From: Deltaproteobacteria bacterium
GTDB lineage: Bacteria; Desulfobacterota; Desulfarculia; Adiutricales; Adiutricaceae
Reading direction: 5' to 3'
Assembly: GCA_031257955.1 (NCBI GenBank)
Contig: JAIRNQ010000217.1
Location: 1-9,656, forward strand
DNA: 9,656 nt
The position numbers and the translations under genes were made by a program. The notes under the pieces are model-generated. The model did no database searches. It worked only from the letters and a program-made list of their open reading frames with translations, and was not told where the DNA came from. This document shows positions 7,029-9,656 of this stretch, piece after piece. Numbering within the stretch: position 1 is the first letter of the stretch; the number at the start of each line of letters is the position of its first letter.

Positions 7029-7047
7029 GACGCTGTCGCCCAGCGTC
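7029..7047. repeat. Inverted repeat in the intergenic region
   Basis: Perfect 6-bp arms GACGCT (7029-7034) and AGCGTC (7042-7047) enclose a 7-nt loop, about 170 bp past engB. There is no T-run on the plus-strand exit side. It could be an RNA hairpin or chance. Confidence 0.3.
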
Positions 7048-7287
7048 GCCAATAGATATGTATGCGTTCACGGGAAGGCGGGGAGGCTACCCAGGACTCA
7101 CTTCAAATATTGTGAATAATCGATCTTAGCCATAATTTAACTCCAGCGATACCATATTTAACGGCACCGGAGAAAATTTTAATTAATTGATTTTTTGCGG
7201 AGATTTTCAATTTACAATTACGGAGGCAAAGGGGGCCACTCAACCATTCCCCTTCCTTCACCGCTGCTAGCCGCGCTCGGCGGGCGT

Positions 7288-7310
7288 TTCCATGTACGGC
7301 TGACATGGAA
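7288..7310. repeat. 8-bp inverted repeat in the intergenic region
   Basis: Perfect arms TTCCATGT (7288-7295) and ACATGGAA (7303-7310) flank a 7-nt spacer. This is the cleanest palindrome in the non-coding region. The less GC-rich arms make chance somewhat less likely. It could be a regulator site or RNA hairpin; no adjacent gene or promoter gives it a clear role. Confidence 0.4.
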
Positions 7311-7634
7311 GTAATCGCGCCCCAAACGGCCCATGTCCTTTACGACGATCTGCCCGATCCCCTATGTTGCCGGCCCCTACCTAAGCTCTCATCTCCCGTG
7401 AATCGGGCGTTTTAAGTGTGCCCCGTTGATCCCATCGTCCAGCCAGTGTTTGTCCTCAGATAACTATCATTCCTGTCTTGCCTTCACATCTTCGGGGGTG
7501 CGTTTGACTGATTCTAGACGACATTTATGACCCTTTATAGAACGTTTTGGTTCAGCCCGATGACCGCCGCTCCCCTCCATTCAAACCATTTGACAGAGAG
7601 AGATTTTATAACGCGACCTGTCCGGCTAATGGGG

Positions 7635-7661
7635 TATAATATTGTAACGTGAATTGGGAGG
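7635..7661 (+). promoter_or_regulatory. -10 box and ribosome-binding site of the broken ATPase-like gene
   Basis: A perfect TATAAT (7635-7640) lies exactly 36 nt before the ATG at 7671, the same distance as in the intact copy downstream. GGGAGG (7656-7661) is 9 nt from the ATG, again identical in placement. The -35 position (7612-7617) reads CGCGAC, which is not a recognisable box, so the promoter is probably weak or decayed. A TTGACA at 7590-7595 is too far away to pair with this -10. Confidence 0.5.
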
Positions 7662-7670
7662 TAAATAATC

Positions 7671-8377
7671 ATGGATCTAGAAAAGGGCCGGCAACCGGCA
7701 TTCCGACTTTCAGAGATGTGATAAAACTCAACGGATTTACGTGGACAAGACGCCGTATCTAGCCCAAATGATAGAAGATGTCCCCAAGACTTGTTTTCTG
7801 GCTCGTCCAAGGCGGTTAGGCAAATCCCTGACCGTTTCCACCTTTGAAACCATATTTTCAGGCCAGAAGGAGCTTTTCAAAGGCCTGGCCATAGAAAACA
7901 GGCTTGGGGAGGAAACGTTCGCCCCGAGGCCCGCCATTCCCCTGGACATGAGTAATGTCGACTCGGACGAGGTCCCGGGTTACTTTAAAAAAACTTTGGC
8001 GCGGCGAATCCATGAGATCGCGCTCACTCTTGAGATCCGATTACGTCCTAAAATCCGGAGGCCAGGTATGGGTTAATGAGCTAAAAGTTTCCCATGACGA
8101 CGGGGACGACTCTGACCTGGCAAATACGGCCTTAAACCAAGCCAAAAACAAGCGTTATGGCGCCGGGTACGATAATCCCGTTCTATTGGGTCTGTCTATA
8201 AACGATAAGACCAGAGAGATTAAGGCCTGGAAGTGCGAGGGCGGGCCGGCCGACGGGCCGGAACCAATCCCGGTGCCGGCGATGGCGCCAAAACCCAAGA
8301 CGCCGAAGAAATCGGCCAAGAATGTTATGGAAAACGATGACGGGGAAGACGATAATTCTGGGCCCCGGATGGGTTAG
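7671..8377 (+). pseudogene. Broken AAA-ATPase-like / PD-(D/E)XK nuclease gene
   Basis: Remnant of a gene of the AAA-ATPase-like plus PD-(D/E)XK family (function not established). Starting at ATG 7671, the frame shifts once near 7683 and again near 7735, as judged against the copy at 8788. From 7741 to 8037 it encodes the ATPase start: YVDKT, then LARPRRLGKSLTVSTF as the nucleotide-binding loop. At CTTGAGATC (8029-8037) homology stops abruptly, and the next sequence, in another frame, encodes the C-terminal nuclease: SDYVLKSGGQVWVNELK, with the D of SDY at 8039-8041 and E-x-K at 8078-8086. The middle of the protein, including Walker B, is missing, perhaps 300 residues judged from usual family length. 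The first frame stops at 8076, the nuclease frame at 8377 after a Lys/Pro-rich then acidic tail. Short proteins could still be made from 7741 (GTG) or 7955 (ATG), but nothing suggests function. Confidence 0.85.
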
Positions 8378-8787
8378 CGCCCTGGAGTGCCCTTACGCAC
8401 GGAATATGGCACGAAATGTGACAGACGGTATCTTCGGGGTTCCCAGCCTTACGCGTTTTGTGGGCCATACAATGTTACCGCTCTCGGGTTCAAAGCGAAA
8501 TAATTTCACCCCTTGCCCTGTGTGAGTAAACAAGGCCCTCGTTTCTCTTGGCGCCTCCCCTGCCGACCCGTCTTTCTTAGGGCATGTTTTTTCCGTTTTC
8601 TCAACGCCGCTAAATAATAGCCTTTACGTTCGACGCTTTTAGGTAAACCAGCCGCTGTCCGCTTTACCGGACCCTCCTTTCCATCATTTCCATCATTATG
8701 GTTCCATTGGACAGCCTGCGTAATTGTTTTGACTCAGTTGTCGATCGGTAATATGATACAAACTATCAACCAGGGAGGCAAATTACC
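8378..8787. other. Region without a gene between the two ATPase-like copies
   Basis: About 410 bp hold no frame with recognisable family features. Visible are a tandem 9-bp repeat TTTCCATCA (8678-8686, 8687-8695) and a 6-bp inverted repeat GGTAAA/TTTACC (8642-8647, 8663-8668). The promoter of the right-hand gene lies at 8729-8757. Apart from the matching -10, ribosome-binding and start spacing, I see no long similarity to the sequence upstream of the left copy. Confidence 0.55.
8729..8757 (+). promoter_or_regulatory. Sigma70-type promoter of the intact ATPase-like gene
   Basis: TTGACT (8729-8734) and TATGAT (8752-8757) are separated by exactly 17 bp. Transcription would start near 8764, giving a leader of about 24 nt that contains GGGAGG (8773-8778), 9 nt before the ATG. 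Confidence 0.7.
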
Positions 8788-9656
8788 ATGGCCATTACCG
8801 GAAGGCCGGCAACCGACATTCAAACGTTTGAGGATATAATTAGGGGCGGCTTGATTTACGTGGATAAGACGGCTTTTCTGGCAAAAATGCTGGACACGGG
8901 TATAAAAACTTGGTTTTTGGCCCGCCCGAGGCGTTTCGGTAAATCCCTGACCGTTACCACCTTTAAAGCTATATTTTCAGGCAAGAAGGAGCTTTTCAAA
9001 GACATGGCCATAGAAAAAAGGCTTGGGGAGGAAAAGTTCGCCTCGAGGCCCGTCATTCACCTGGACATGAGCAAAGTCGAATCGGGCGAGGGCCCTGACA
9101 ACTTTAAAAAATCTTTGTCGCAGCGAATCCATGAGATCGCGCTCAATCTTGAGATCGACCTTCCTTTGGATCTCAGTCCAAGCGATACGCTATCCAGCTT
9201 AATTTTCCGGATTTTTTGGCGAGATCGCCTTCAGGCTGCCGTTCTCATAGACGAGTACGATGCCCCAATTACGAATCTTATCGATAAGCCAAGCGAGGCT
9301 GAAAAGGTACGCGCGCTGCTTCACGGGTTTTTCAAGCAGCTCAAAGCCAATGATAAGTATTTGTCATTCGTTTTCGTCACGGGTATCACCAAATACCTTC
9401 AAGGAGGCCCATATTCGGGTTTCAACAACCACACCGATATCTCGCTAAACCCAAAATACGCCACCTTGACAGGTTTTACCCACGAGGAAATCAAGTCCTA
9501 CTACGGAAGGCAAATTAAAGAGGTAGCCGAAACCCTAAAAGTGACCGAAAAAAAATTATTGGATGAAATGAAAAATTACTACAACGGCTTTTGCTTTGAC
9601 GGAAAAACCCTTGTCTACAACCCCTTTTCCACCGCACAGTTCTTTAAGGCAAAAAC
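8788..9656 (+). CDS. AAA-ATPase-like domain protein (3' end outside window)
   Basis: The first 289 residues of a protein whose family is usually around 500-580 residues: an N-terminal AAA-ATPase-like domain (Pfam AAA-ATPase_like) followed by a C-terminal PD-(D/E)XK nuclease domain, here beyond the right edge. Visible motifs are YVDKT (24-28), the Walker A-like ARPRRFGKSL (45-54), Walker B LIDEYD (153-158), the sensor-like FVTGITK (196-202), YNGFCF (265-270) and YNPFS (277-281). The frame is uninterrupted to the window end. Such genes often occur in many copies in host-associated and anaerobic bacteria; their role is not settled, with links to mobile DNA or defence suggested. DNA is clearly poorer in GC than the housekeeping genes to the left, with many AAA, ATT and TTT codons, consistent with acquisition. 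It is about 87% identical in DNA to the left remnant over roughly 237 nt by hand alignment. Confidence 0.9.
   Translation, partial: MAITGRPATDIQTFEDIIRGGLIYVDKTAFLAKMLDTGIKTWFLARPRRFGKSLTVTTFKAIFSGKKELFKDMAIEKRLGEEKFASRPVIHLDMSKVESGEGPDNFKKSLSQRIHEIALNLEIDLPLDLSPSDTLSSLIFRIFWRDRLQAAVLIDEYDAPITNLIDKPSEAEKVRALLHGFFKQLKANDKYLSFVFVTGITKYLQGGPYSGFNNHTDISLNPKYATLTGFTHEEIKSYYGRQIKEVAETLKVTEKKLLDEMKNYYNGFCFDGKTLVYNPFSTAQFFKAK

Larger units (their letters stand above)
6858..7670. other. Long region without a convincing gene
   Basis: About 810 bp separate engB from the ATPase-like remnant. The first part keeps the high GC of engB and contains a direct repeat of CGACCGACC (6871-6879, 6884-6892). From roughly 7100 to 7220 the sequence is strikingly AT-rich. 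Open frames here are short, lack family signatures or are antisense extensions of engB. Two clean inverted repeats are listed separately. I see no tRNA, no insertion-sequence ends and no T-rich terminator. The region may be decayed DNA left by insertion of the accessory genes to the right. Confidence 0.6.

Noticed and set aside
7590..7640. TTGACA (7590-7595) paired with TATAAT (7635-7640) as one promoter
   Set aside because: The spacing is 39 bp, far beyond the 16-18 bp range; the -10 box stands without a proper -35.
7741..8076. Independent small ATPase-like gene starting at GTG 7741
   Set aside because: It starts inside a family motif (YVDKT) with no ribosome-binding site and lacks Walker B; it is better explained as part of the broken gene.
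8456..8500. Possible tRNA T-arm (GGGTTCAAAGC)
   Set aside because: No matching acceptor stem, D-arm or anticodon arm could be assembled around it.
8322..8525. Plus-strand 67-codon frame after the pseudogene
   Set aside because: It overlaps the tail of the nuclease remnant in another frame and shows no protein features.
6858..9656. Transposon, integron or CRISPR structure
   Set aside because: No transposase or integrase frame, no terminal inverted repeats with target duplications, and no regularly spaced repeats were seen.

Overview
The window looks like chromosomal DNA from a high-GC Gram-negative bacterium. Genes up to about position 6,860 use mostly GCC, GGC and CTG codons, and two encoded proteins carry lipoprotein signal peptides. 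A stand-alone hisI overlapping a long-form hisG, followed by a TPR lipoprotein, resembles what I recall from Deltaproteobacteria/Desulfobacterota. That placement is a weak inference from memory, and no rRNA or tRNA is present to confirm it.

Left part, minus strand (1-2,210): one promoter at 2181-2209 appears to drive a small FxLYD-type lipoprotein gene, then two tandem type I methionine aminopeptidase genes. The second map copy runs off the left edge. The two MetAPs are about 64% identical by hand alignment.

Middle part, plus strand (2,314-6,857): a good sigma70-type promoter precedes hisI, which overlaps hisG by 20 nt. Then come a TPR lipoprotein, a PLP-dependent class I/II aminotransferase and the ribosome-assembly GTPase gene engB/ysxC. 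HisG carries an unusual 81-residue Ala/Lys/Pro-rich N-terminal extension that contains a 48-bp tandem duplication. The set mixes histidine biosynthesis (steps 1 and 3), amino-acid metabolism, an envelope TPR protein and 50S subunit assembly. It reads as a housekeeping cluster, not a dedicated system.

Right part (6,858-9,656): coding density drops and the DNA becomes visibly more AT-rich. About 810 bp without a convincing gene lead to a decayed copy of an AAA-ATPase-like/PD-(D/E)XK protein gene. That copy has two N-terminal frameshifts and a large internal deletion joining the ATPase start to the nuclease end. After about 410 bp of non-coding DNA comes a second, so far intact copy with its own promoter, which runs off the right edge. 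This is the accessory part of the window.

I found no CRISPR array, tRNA, rRNA, insertion sequence or obvious new system. The points most worth a second look are the HisG tail, the MetAP duplication, and the paired intact and broken ATPase/nuclease genes.
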